Shown: positions 34,347 through 45,072, counted from the stretch's first letter. The stretch is 60,000 bases of DNA from Symsagittifera roscoffensis (GCF_963678635.1 NC_087068.1:42557649-42617648), one strand, 5' to 3'. Numbers and translations are program-made. The notes: generated from the sequence alone by a model not told the origin.

Positions 34347-35790
34347 CTATTCCTTCAGCACTCCCGTGTCAAAGAGTTCTACTTCCAACTCATCCAATTG
34401 CTCTTGGAAGACTCTGTTCAACCAAGCCTGTCCTTCTATGCTATCAAAGTGAATGCCCTTCAGTGGTCAGCCTGGCCTGATCCATAGCCCTCAGCTCGTG
34501 TTCGATATCCACAAGGATCATCCTTCCGGCATTCTGACTTGCAAGATTCCTCAGGATGTTGTTCCACCTGATCACTCCTTCGTTGTGTCTTCTCCCTGTT
34601 GCAATCAATGTCCTCGTGTTCATTGGCACAGTGCAAACGGTCAGTACCGCGCAGTTGAACTTCTGCCAGAGAGTAGTAAACAAGCACACCATCATTGATT
34701 CCCATAGTGCCTCTTCCTCATCCGAGCTTCTCGAAATGTTATTTGTCCCAACGAGGATCGTTACATTAGGGATTCTCCCTGGATTCATCAACTCCACCAT
34801 CCGAAATAACTGGGCTATCGTCGCGCCTCCAAAAGCCATCACCGTGGTGATCCAGGAGGTCCTCAAGTTTGAGAGCACCCTGACCAAGCTGTCTCCCAGT
34901 ATCAGATGTGATGTCCCCAGTGGTGGTTGCTGCAGGTTTACTGCTGGGTTCCAGGTCGCTCGATTGAAGCAAGCTCTCGGATCTGCCTCCGGAACTCCTG
35001 TGAAGTTATACTTCAACTGATTGTTCTTTTGCACACCCATTACCCGTGACACTTTCTTTGCCGGCATCTTTCGTATCTTCCTGTCTGTTACTTTTGAGCT
35101 CCCAATTGGTAGCGTTGCATCGGTAACTCCCCTGTTGGTCATTACGTCTTGGGAGAGCTGTACTCTGCCTATATCGTCAACCGTTCCATAGGGTGCAGTC
35201 ACCCCGGAACCTGGCGCATTCCTGTTGGCCACTAGTCGTCCAGCTGTCTCTATCAGCTTCATCCTCGTCTGCTCCACGACTGGGTCACCTAAGGTATCAC
35301 TCGGGTCCGGGATTGTCACTCGACCTGTTGTAGCTGGGAGTCGCGTTTCTGTCGTTTGACACATTTCTCGAGGCGTCAAGAGCTCCATCGGCGACTGCCC
35401 ACGAGGAATACTCCTTGCAGGTATCACTTTTTCCACGGCTGTAGTCAATGCCACCCGTTCCGATCGCTCCTTGTAGTCCCGCCTCAAGCGTTCAATTTCT
35501 TCACCCTGCTTTTTGGAGCAATCTTCAAACAATATCTTCCACATGTCTCTGTCGTCCTCCGTAATGAGCATGGTCTTAGTCACTTCATCCAGCTCCTTCC
35601 TGGTCCTTTTCAGCTCAGCTTGCATCCCATCTAGATCTTGCATGGTTTGGTTCGTTTGAACCCCTTGTTCTGCTCTCGCCCTCTTTAGTGGCACAGCTAT
35701 TCTCAGTGGTGAACTAGACGAGGCAGCCTCGCTGTTCATCTCTTGATGCATTCTCCTCAACCCAGGCTTGGCTTGGAGGGCAAAGGCCAC
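34347..35790 (-). pseudogene. Accessory polyprotein: coiled coil plus SGNH/GDSL-hydrolase-like domain (copy B)
   Basis: The frame 34444-35790 is open for 448 codons. Order: basic N-terminus, coiled coil (about 35450-35640, MQAELKRTRKELDEVTKTML), P/T-rich linker, hydrolase-like core. SGNH blocks: ILGDSLVRVL (block I with GDS, about 34880-34910), AFGGATIA (block II Gly), ILVGTNNIS (block III, G-x-N), and block V with D/E-G-I-H-F. A one-base insertion at about 34455 throws the catalytic-histidine block into another frame, which ends at a TAG at 34347. SGNH enzymes cleave ester bonds; the substrate here is unknown. Ser and His blocks are better preserved than in copy A. Confidence 0.72.
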
Positions 35791-36122
35791 TCACCTGGTT
35801 GGTAAGTCCTAGAACTTCCCAATCCAGGCTCGTTCGCCAAGTCACTCCCTGAGAGAGCTCCGTTTCTCCACCTCATCACTCTCATGTTTGGGCGGTCTAG
35901 TACTCCCCTCTCTCCGTATGCTGCCATCAATAGAACTTCCGTGGGGCGGTCCCCACGGTTGTCATGCCCCAAGATGTTTATCAGGGCGGTCAGCAACATG
36001 ACAACCTCTGGGTCCTCCATAGCGAAGTCTCGATCCATTAGCCGACGATAGATCGCATCTACCATCGTTCCTACATATGCCTCTGCCAGGTCCATCAATT
36101 CATCCAAGTTGAAGTTATCCAT
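35757..36122 (-). pseudogene. Accessory polyprotein N-terminus (copy B)
   Basis: Chosen start is the ATG at 36122 (MDNFNLDELMDLAE), because the same methionine is conserved in copy A at 7943; upstream codons are open but lack a conserved ATG. The segment is acidic and helical, with LLTALINILGHDNRG and MRVMRWRNGALSG conserved. A frameshift at about 35770 separates it from the coiled-coil/SGNH part. No family is recognised. Confidence 0.55.
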
Positions 36123-36513
36123 TCTCTTTTCAGGTTCGATTCGATTTGATTTATTGATTTGGCTCAAGTGAGTAATTAAATGATCAATCGGGATCTAGAA
36201 AAGAGGTCACGATTATCACACTTGTCCGTTCCACCTTAACTTTTCGTTAAAATTTATTTAAAACAGTCAGATAAAAAAATTATGATTCTAAAATTTATTA
36301 AAATCAATCGGTCTCTAAAATTTGGGAACTCGACCTAAGTTTGGACAGTCCAAACTTTGGATCTATTCCTTAGATCGTTATTCAGTTGTTCGTGGTCACT
36401 AACTTCTTCTTACCCAGGACCTTAATAACATAACACATAACAAAACATAACACACATTACCTACTTTAGTCTGACACCCTCTTGCATGTCACCTTAACTC
36501 AGCCTTTACTTAA
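36123..36513 (-). promoter_or_regulatory. AT-rich spacer with conserved splice-acceptor-like site (copy B)
   Basis: The minus strand has CCTCTTTTCTAG with its AG at 36195-36196, 72 nt before the accessory ATG. The copy A counterpart is 73 nt before its ATG. This would suit a spliced subgenomic mRNA for the accessory polyprotein. The 15-bp inverted repeat TTTGGACAGTCCAAA is at 36340-36354. No donor was identified. Confidence 0.4.
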
Positions 36514-37152
36514 TTAATATTTCTTATGTAAGTATACTTGTATATTAGTATCAGAGAAGATTACGTGTATGAGCGCGTACAGTTCTCGAGGATGCATTCG
36601 TCCTCTGTTGGGGTCGTACACTGGAAGCGAAAGCTCCATCACATCCCTTTCCACGAGGAAGTCTCTCAATCTCGTCTAGGACAAGACTAAGTTTTCCGAG
36701 TCCACGTGCCGCTTCTCCGTCGTCCGTGTCACTAAGAAACATAGGTATTTTCCCGGTATCTGTGACGCCGCCGGAGGCAAGGCTGCTACGCCCCCTATAC
36801 CTGGTCTTTGCTTCCAAAGGAATTCTATGTTTTTATATTCTCTCTTAAAATCTGCTGCTAACGCTGTCTTAAAACTCATGTCTGCTGTAATTGCTATCGC
36901 ACATGATCTATCTGTGAGTATGAAATCGCTGTCTGTTAGTATTATACTACTTGAATATTCATTTGGTAAGTTGAAATATGACTCAACTACCCTCCCTATG
37001 TCAGGTTTCTTTGGTTCTTCGCCTGTTTCTGCTTCTAAATCCCCTGTCTCTCTTGCTATTCTTAATTTTTTTATTAATAAATTTTCAGTGTGGGTAAGTC
37101 CTACCCGCACTCCCCGGACAAAAATATCCATCGACGTCCCCGTCGACTGCAT
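36514..37152 (-). pseudogene. Macro domain, TARG1/OARD1-like ADP-ribose-binding fold (copy B only)
   Basis: The frame runs from an ATG at 37152 (or 37131) to a TAA at 36514-36516, with one in-frame TAG at 36676-36678. Colinear with OARD1-type macro domains: CAIAITADMSFKTALAADFK (helix after the first strand), GGVAAL, GKYLCFLVT (the paired strands), SENL before the last helix, MELSLP, then FSDTNIQVYL. Such domains bind or remove ADP-ribose. The residues aligned with TARG1 Lys84 and Asp125 (known catalytic pair, from memory) appear to be Pro and Gly, and the GCGLD loop is replaced, so binding without hydrolysis is more likely. It lies right after the pol stop (37222) in a different frame, and copy A lacks it. 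Confidence 0.75.
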
Positions 37153-37221
37153 ACCGGGTATCAAAGCGAGATTGGAAGCCGGAATGAGCAGTCGACCCTC
37201 CTGGGCAGCCCAGGAAGGATC

Positions 37222-39646
37222 TTATCGTTCGGTTTTCATGTATTTCATGCTTTCACGATCTACATCTTGATTCGTGACACTGGTTTTCTTTGGGTCCGAC
37301 GTCATTTCGTTCAGCCATTCCAAGACACGCAGATTCGTCAAGTCTTGTTCATATGACTGCAGTTGCTCGTCGTCGAATTCTACCTCGGGTTTTGACCGGT
37401 CATCGACCCACTCATCGTCGTGATCATCGACTATGTCAATGTCCTGTGACACAGTTATTTCCTCTAGACCCACTACTTCTTCCCTTATCTTCTTTAGGTC
37501 TATCCTGTCCACTACAAAATTGTCGCCGTAAGGGTTATATTTCTTCTTGGATCTTGTCCTGTCATTCTGACGAGTCTGTATCGTGAACGGAAGATCCGGT
37601 TCCAAGTTCTTGGGAACCTCCCTTTGTTCAGGGTCTTGCCAGTCCTCTTCTGCGTAGGGTAAAGTTTCATCGTCTGCTTCAATCACCTCATTTGGGTCCA
37701 GGTCCAGTGGTGTACTTGTTCCTTTCTCTAAGACTTTATTTCCATCGTTCTTTTCCCTGGTGCCCTTCTCATTGACCTCACAAGCAGGGTCCATCATTAG
37801 ATAGTCCCCTTCTTCCATGTTTGCAGGTATACACCAGTCTTCTGTCGATGGATTGTGTGGCTTAATTTTTTCGTAATGAGCGGTTCGGCCAAGACTCAGT
37901 CTATAAAAGCGTCCCTCCTGGTGCACCTCCGTAATCATGAAGGGTCCCCTCCAATTTTTTAAAAGCTTTTTCGTTTCTTTCGGTGGTATGACGTTCTGAA
38001 ATACCCATACGTAGTCCCCTACCGCCTACCGAATAAGCTTTTGCACCAGCTGCTTTCTTGTCAAATCTTTTCCTCTGCCTTGCCTGTGCCTGCTGAGTAT
38101 TTTGTCTACATAAGTCGTTCAACTCTTGCTGACGTCTAATTACATCCCTTACATAGACCTGTGGTGAAGTCCTCTTCCCCTCATACTCTGGGTAGAGGTA
38201 AGTCAAAGGCAAAGACTTCACGTGCCCGGTCAGCATCATATGTGGACTAACTCCGGTGGTGGAATGTTGTGTGCTATTGTAAGCTCCCATCACCTGTGGC
38301 AGATATCTGTCCCAATCTGTCATGTACCTGGAACAATATACCCTCAGCATCGACACTAACGTTCAATTCTGCCTTTCCACTAAGCCATTTGTCTGGGGAT
38401 GGTATGTCGTGGAGTGAGCTTGAGCAACTTGTGAGCGTCTCATCAGCTCTTTCGTGAGTTCTCCTACGAAAGCTGTTCCGTTATCCGATTGAAACGTCAT
38501 CGGACAACCGTGTCTCGCTATCCACGTATTGATCAGGTGGTAGCACGTCTCTTCCGCAGAGGCAGTAATGCAGGGCACGACCTCTGCATACTTCGTGAAA
38601 TGATCTATCATGACCAAGACTTGATTATAATCACTTTCTGTCATGCATATCTTTTGGTGATCTATCTGCACCACCTCGTTGAATTCAGACGACTCGATCG
38701 ATTGTAAGGAAAATCGTAATTTCCTTGGATCCTTGACCTGTTGGCATGACAGACATGCTGTCACCCACTTCTCGCATGCCCTCTTCATTCCAGGCCACTC
38801 AAAGCGCTTCAGGATCCTCTGATATACTTTGTCGATCCCCTGATGGCCCATCTGATCATGCGACCTGAATAATAGTTCTGTCTGATAGAGTTGCGGTAAC
38901 ACTATCGCATTATACTTGTATAGGACTCTGTCTTCCTCTCTTCTTTTGCAAGCCACAATCCCGTCCTTGTTCAAGTATAACCTTTCCTCTTTCTGCATGA
39001 AATACTGTCTCAGAATGCGGTAACTGTCTTCCTCCAGGTCTCCTTTGTCCGGAGAACCATTTTCGATCCACCTTTTCAGGTTGCTTGTCATGCGGTCATT
39101 TCTCTGCGCCCTTATAAGATCCGAGAGTCTGTATCTCGCCTTCAAGTACGTCTTCATGACCCTCATCTGACTATTCAGCTCATTGGGCCGATGCGTATCC
39201 TCTTCCATCTTATTGCACCAAATCTTTGCCAATGGCTGTGTTTCCTGTTTGAATGGCTGAAGATCAGTCCTGACTACCTCTTTTTGTGGCAACAGACTCA
39301 TCGAACGTTTCGATACCGCTTTTGTCTCCAGATCATCCGCTGCGTTATCAAAGACTCTTTCACCTGGTACGAGGTAGCGATCACTATCAGGGCCCTGGTA
39401 TACCTCTCTATCCAGATCCTTTGCTCGAGTTTCCACTAGTAGTGTGTGGATAGCTTCTGACAGTTCAAATTCTGAGCTCGAGTTCCTGTCTGAGTAGGTG
39501 TCAATTCCTGAGTTTCGGGAGTTGTCATCTGTTGAAGAGTCTGCGACGGAGTCTGCACCTTCTCCTGGGTCAGTTCTGTGCTTTCTTATCATCCATCTGA
39601 ACCCCCCTTCAGGAACTTCCTCATCTACATCAGACTCCCCGGACAA
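37222..39646 (-). pseudogene. Integrase with GPF module and pol C-terminus (copy B)
   Basis: Frames 38363-39646 (427 codons), 37901-38356 (same frame, after a CGA-to-TGA-like stop at 38363) and 37222-37938. Order: acidic N-terminal extension; HHCC zinc finger (H-x4-H ... CLSCQQVK); core with QIDH, QSDNG and GLVERQN, the last two acids separated by 35 residues (DD35E); a linker; WRGPFMITE, a GPY/F-type module (about 37940-37966); then about 200 acidic residues to the end. All three catalytic residues are present, unlike copy A. A frameshift near 37990 separates the core from the GPF module. Confidence 0.92.
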
Positions 39647-39700
39647 ACTTCCTTGTCCCGGGTGTTGATCTTGAACTCGCTGGCTCTTCTCATCGTTCGT

Positions 39701-40234
39701 CTACCCGGACAAACAATTTTGCACAAAGTTTCGTTCAACCTTTTCATCTTCATTATCCTGGTCTACAAAGGTAACGGTTCTCCTTCGCGTATTGCTCCCC
39801 TGTTCTTTCCGTCCGTAAGAAGTACTGGTTAAAACCTCGTTTGGTATTGAGGATACTAGTTGCTGAACTATTGTCCTACAATCCCTCTCGTTCTCTTCGT
39901 GTTGTCGTCTGGACGGCCTGATCTTCACCTTCTCCCTGACTGTCAGTGATGCCACTGCTGCTGCCCACTCGGGGTCGTCTCTGGTCACTTCTCTTTCTAA
40001 CAAACCACCCAGCATCCGCATCACTTGCGGTGTGACCTGCACCGTTTTATCCAATAATGAGAGGCTGTTAATGTTCATGCGAGAGAGTTCCTGCTGGACC
40101 AGGTTTGAGTGCAGCAACAGATCCAAGGGCACCGGGTCCTCCTTGGATAGGATCTTCATCTCGGCTGCTTTCTCTACAGGTAACTCAGGATGTCCTGGAA
40201 TTGGATGTCCAGACTTGTCCAGCCATCTCGTCAA
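39701..40234 (-). pseudogene. Long RNase H to integrase linker (copy B)
   Basis: 177 codons starting MTRWLDKSGHPIPGHPELPV, continuing helical (LLLHSNLVQQELSRMN; LLEREVTRDDPEWAAAV) and ending in an acidic tail with NCLSG. With the first part of the next frame, about 430 residues separate RNase H from the integrase zinc finger, which is long for a gypsy element. No catalytic motif is visible. Frame continues after stops at 39701 and near 39650. Confidence 0.55.
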
Positions 40235-40273
40235 GGGAAGCGCTTCATAAGTTTCTTTGTCCAGAAACGAGAA

Positions 40274-41416
40274 TCATTCCTTTATTTCTGCCTGATTGGC
40301 CTGCTTCTGTTCCAGTCTCTCATAGAACTCGCTTTTCTTGCTGAGGTTGTCAGCATTCTGGTGTTTGTCACGCATCCTGTGCTCGATTATCATGTGGTAG
40401 CCATCTAATCTCACTATCCACTTTCCTATATAACTCTGATCCATCGAGTATGTCTTCAACCAGGATAACGCCCTGTTGTCCCGCGTAACTTAAAGGTAGC
40501 GCTCCCCAAGTTTGCGCGATACTTTTCCACAAATGTGACTACTGCAAACATTTCTGCTTTTGGTGCACCATATTTCATCTCAGTGTCACTCAACACCTTA
40601 CTGTCATATTCAATTGGACGGAGAACGGTTCTCCTTCCATTCCTGCTCCTGATGCAGTATTCGCGAGATGGCTACTATTGATGCGTCCGTGTCAAGAACA
40701 TACATGCCCTTTTCAGCAGGCATGCCTAGCACTGGCGCCTCGCGGCCTATGTTCTCAAAGGCCGTTTGAGCTTCATCGCTCCATTCGAACTTTTCCCCTT
40801 GGTTGCGCATCAGCTTCTGCATCGGATACACCTTGTCTGCATATCCTTTCATCAACTCATGGTAATAGTTGGCAAACCCTAGGAAGCTCATGAGCTGCGT
40901 GTCCGTTCTGGGAACCTTCCATGTCAACACAACTTCTACTGCTTCCGGGTCCGGCCTCACACCATGCCTGTCCTCCATTCTTCCTAGGTACTTGATCGAA
41001 TCCCTAAGGATTTCACATTTCGATGGTTTGCATTTCAAGCCTGCTCTTTTCAAGCAGCCAAAGACCTCATCGAGCCAATCAATGTGGTCTTCCAAGGTGG
41101 GTGTTGCTATGACTACGTCATCTACGTAACACATCACAAGGTTCCCGTACTTCTTCGTCACTCTGGTCAAAGCCTGAGCCATCAGTCTTTTAAAAGTGGC
41201 TGTTGCGTTGCACAAGCCGAAGGGCATCCTCTTCTACTGGTACAACCCCAACTCACACGCGAATCCGGTCTTTTCTCTATCCTTCTTCCGCAGAGGGACC
41301 TGCCAGAAGGCAGAACCCAAGTCCAATGTGGTGAAGAACTTGGCATCACCAAGTTTAGAGAGGCTCTCGTCTATTCGCGGTATTGGGTTCGCATCTTTTA
41401 TCGTTACCGCGTTCAA
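40274..41416 (-). pseudogene. Reverse transcriptase palm/thumb and RNase H (copy B)
   Basis: Frames 41234-41416 (LDLGSAFWQVPLRKKDREK), 40610-41227 (MPFGLCNATATFKRL, YVDD at about 41120, SFLGFANY connection, DTDAS opening RNase H) and 40274-40459 (RNase H end, RDKHQNADNLSKK). Single-base losses around 41230, 40735 and 40480 break the frame; at 40735 part of the KREL segment is missing. All RT catalytic residues in view are intact. Ty3/gypsy by motif pattern. Confidence 0.92.
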
Positions 41417-43020
41417 GTAGCGAAAGTCGCAACAAAACCTATGCTACCCCCTTTCTTTTTCGCCATTACTACCCCGCAAGCCCATGGCGATTTCGAGGGT
41501 TCTATCATGTCGTATTCGAGCAACATTTCTATTTCCGCTCGGCACGCTTCCGATTTTCGTGGCGTCATTCGTCTTGCGCCTTCCCTATGGGGAACGGCGC
41601 CTTCCTCAAGTTCGATTTCGTGTTCGACGAAATTACAGCAACCGATGTCCGCCTTATGTATTGAGAAGACATCCGCGTTCCGATTTAAAACCTCCCGTAG
41701 TAGCTCGAAATCTCCCTCGCCTATTTTTCCTTTTAAGTGTTCTATCTCTGGCGAAACCGGTTTGTCAGACTCTAGTTCATATGACGAGGGGCGTTCCGGA
41801 AAATTCGAGCAGCTCGATAAGCCGTCGTCCGCGTCGGACTTCATTGAAAACAATTTATGAATAGATTTTAATTCATTAATTCTTTTAAAATTTTTATCTT
41901 TATTGGCATGATAAGGACATTCTTTCACACTATATTTCTTCAAGTTTTGTGTCTCTTCATAGTCGGTCCTCATCGGCAAAGCGTAACCAAGCTTCTTTCC
42001 AAACTGGATTGAAACCATGGTGTCCAGTGTGTTCAATAACACAATGACACACAGTCCGTTTCGCGTTACCGAGAGGCTCCGGTCTAAAATCACTGAGCTT
42101 TGACCATTTGGATTCGGTACCAAACAAACCTGTTTACTATCACTTAACGAATTTAAATTTCTCATTCTTAAAATTGCTACTATTGCTTGTCCCGGCTCTA
42201 GTTTTACTTTTCTGTCTAAAAAAATTGGTACCTTGTTTTCGTCTGTTATTATCCTATTAATTGGTTTTTTAACATACATCCGATCCGGGTTCCTAATCCT
42301 TATTAGACCGTTGTTCAAGTCGATCATCACGTCGAAATTCCTGACGAAATCTCTGCCCAAGATGAATTGGTCGGCGTCGTCCAAATTCTCTACCACCAGG
42401 AAGCTTATCCAAAGATCCCGTCCTCCCATGTGGAGAACCGTTATTGGTGTTCTTCCGGCTACGTAAATCACTCCTCGATTAGCGGCGGCCAGTCGGAGAT
42501 TCGTTGGAATTAGATCTTCCCTCGTGAAGCATATTTTTTCCCAAGTTTTTATCGGCATCACACTCACTACCGCTCCTGTGTCCAGAAGCCCTATGACTCC
42601 GATTTTCTTGCCATTGGTGTCGAGCAGATGTGCAGTCACATCTGCTTCGTACCCAATGTGTACTGCGTCTTGCTCCATCATGCGTTCTTTGAGTTCTTCT
42701 TCACTCAGATAGATCTGCCCTATCTGGTCACAGTCTGTTGTCACATATGTCCTAGTGTAGATACTGATTCCATCTACGTTCAGCATCAACTGATACGGTC
42801 CATAGACTTCCACGTAGAGACCATGAAGCTTCGTGCGAGGGCTACCCGTTGTTAGTAGTGCTTGCACCGCTCTCGATTCAGTGCGTGGCTCCACCTGTCT
42901 CAGATAATCTGCATATGTATCAGAAAGCATCAAAGTGAACTCTGACGGTTCGCTCAGATTTCTGATTACCTGGTGTCCCGCTACCGAGATTATTGACTGT
43001 ATTTTGCTTCCTTGTGGCAC
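41413..43020 (-). pseudogene. Aspartic protease, linker and RT N-terminus (copy B)
   Basis: 535 codons. Protease: LLDTGAVVSVM (catalytic Asp) near 42580 and ILGRDFVRNFDVMIDL near 42320. A Cys/His-containing linker (ECPYHANKDK) and an ADIGCCNFVEHEIEL stretch lead into RT (MLLEYDMIEPSKSPWACGVV). It loses frame at 41413-41440, before the RT fingers motif. Gag, protease and pol share one ancestral frame here, with no sign of a programmed frameshift. Confidence 0.88.
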
Positions 43021-43789
43021 CTCTGCCCGGAGATCACATTAAGTTTCATGCTCAAACTACTTGGTGCCTTCGTCTCTTCGACTTCTGTTGCCTCGAAGGT
43101 ATTCAGGTTCTCCTGTAGATTCTCATTTTCCAGTTCGAGTTTCACTTTTTGTTCGATCTCTTTTGTCACCAGTTCCTGCTGCACTCTATTTAGAGCATCC
43201 CTCGCGGCTGCCCTATAATCAACCTTGAAGTTATCGGCCGCAATCACTGGTTCCGGTTCGCATGTCTCTTCAGTTACCGCTTGCATTTTCTTCGTCGCCA
43301 TCTCTTGCGGATTGTCTTTTCTGCGCGCCTCCGCTTCACTCAATGGGCGAGCCTTGCTGGCTTTCACTCCTGATAAAGCTTCCTTGCTGGCTTTCACTTC
43401 CTGATAAAGTTTCCTCGCTACAGCATCCCAGAATTGCGGACAATCCGATTTAAAATGATCTTCCAAGTTGCAAAAGAAACACCTCGGGCCGAATTTTGCA
43501 ATTACTCCTCTCATGAAGTCTTCATGATTGACTTCTGACGCATCTTCTTCCTCGAGGCTAAAGCCTATTGCTTTCATGCCCCCCTGTTTATAACTTGGAC
43601 ATGCTGACACATGATGGTCCGTTGAACTGCAATTGGCACAAGAGAGTCTATGTCCATATCATCCCTATGTTTGTACCAGTTGTTCCCTTGGTTTGATGGT
43701 TCGTTGTTAAAATTTCCATAATTGTTCTTATAATATCCAGATCTCGAAGGAGGTTTCAACAAAAGATACTCTTTAGACTTGAGCCTCAA
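42990..43789 (-). pseudogene. Nucleocapsid zinc knuckles and gag-pro junction (copy B)
   Basis: Frames 43574-43789 and 42990-43610. The second knuckle (CFFCNLEDHFKSDC) is intact in pattern, CX2CX4HX4C. The first is split by a lost base near 43640, so its residues fall in two frames. A 29-bp direct duplication around 43350-43410 replaces the KHPRHDE segment of copy A with a repeat of VKAS. The helical segment LELENENLQENLNTF precedes protease. Confidence 0.8.
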
Positions 43790-45072
43790 CTCCTCTGGTT
43801 TGGCGCATTGGTTGATAGTGGTGTGTAATGCGTTGCTAGCATTGTTCGAAGTTCATCATTCTTCACACCATCGATGAATTTTGAGGCTACCGCCAGGTTC
43901 ATCCTTCTGTTCGACTCGTCTGGTTGGCTACGCCTTCTAAGCATCTCCAAATCGTCTAGAAACTTGTCTATCGTCTCATCTTCTTGTTGCCTCCTTTTCT
44001 CGAAGCGCATCATTGCTTGGTGTCCTTGCAACTCTGAGCCAAAACGATTCAACAAGATTTCGAAGATTTTCTCAGCAGTATCCCGCTGATATTGCTTTTT
44101 GGCCATCACACAGTTTAGGGCTGTCCCTTCCAAGTTACTGGTGAGCGCACTGCACTCTTGCCTTTCTGACAGGTCTTCTTCCTCAAAATGCAGTTTCATC
44201 ACCTCTATCCAGGTGTCAATGTAGCCGTCAGATTCGTCTTTATAGCATCTTGGTTTCTTAAAGACTCCTCTAGACTTTTCACTGCGTTCATTAGTTCTGG
44301 ATAACCTCGTCAGGAATGTCTCCAAAGACCTGTTCAGGGGTTCAAAGGCTGTGGCCATTGCCGTAGCATCTTTTGAGTGCCCCGCCTGAGTATCATCGCA
44401 CCTTGTTAAGGGCTCTGTATTCGCTGCATCCCTGCAATCCGAATCGCCGTGACTGTTTCCCCCTTGGCCCACATGACTCCTCCCTGGGCTCACATGTCTC
44501 CTGTTACCGGAATCACCTCTCCCAGTCGCATGTGTGCCTTGCGTCGCTCGATCGTTTGAGGTCTGTCTGTTCCCAGTTGAACTTGCTCTACTGTTTGGGC
44601 CCCATGTTCTATTATCCCTTGTGACATAGCCTGATGAACTGCCCCTACCTCTAGTGAATCCATATGTCCTCCTCCTTTGATGGTTATTGAAGTTCACCTT
44701 CGGCTCCCTGCTGGGACCTCTCGAGTTCGGTTCCCCTTCTTTTGTTCCACTCTTGCTGCCTAGTAGCCCGTCCAACCTATCCATGATAGCCTGAGTTCGC
44801 CTCTCCATCATCGCTTCTATCTTTGTGTCAAGAGTCCCAAGAGACTGCTCTTGCTGAATTCTTAACTTCTCCATATCGTCTTTTAAGCGTAACTCTCTCT
44901 GTTCCGCTTTTCTTGTCATTCGCGACAAGTTTTTCGCTATGTGTTTGTCCGTTCTTTCCTTCAAGCGTTTCTCGCTCCTACCATCTTCTTGTCTATTGCG
45001 GTTTATTTCTTCCCGCAGACTTTCTCTTTCAACGTGGACTGCTCTTTCTAGTTCACTCATTCTTATGGACAT
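43786..45072 (-). pseudogene. gag coiled coil and capsid (copy B)
   Basis: 428 codons open. Order: coiled coil from residue 1 to about 100, an R/G/S/N-rich linker to about 230, then a Retrotrans_gag-like capsid: IDTWIEVMKLHFEEEDLSE, GTALNCVMAK, FEILLNRFGSELQGHQAMM and IDKFLDDLEMLRRRSQPD. The capsid glutamate after EKIF, a stop in both copy A duplicates, is present. One lost base at about 43800 ends the frame. Confidence 0.88.

Noticed and set aside
36551-36817. 88-codon minus-strand ORF overlapping the macro domain
   Set aside because: It is in another frame; only the macro frame aligns with a known fold on both sides of the TAG.
41084-41860. 258-codon + strand ORF across RT and protease
   Set aside because: It is the antisense shadow of the RT and protease reading frame, which has clear motifs on the minus strand.
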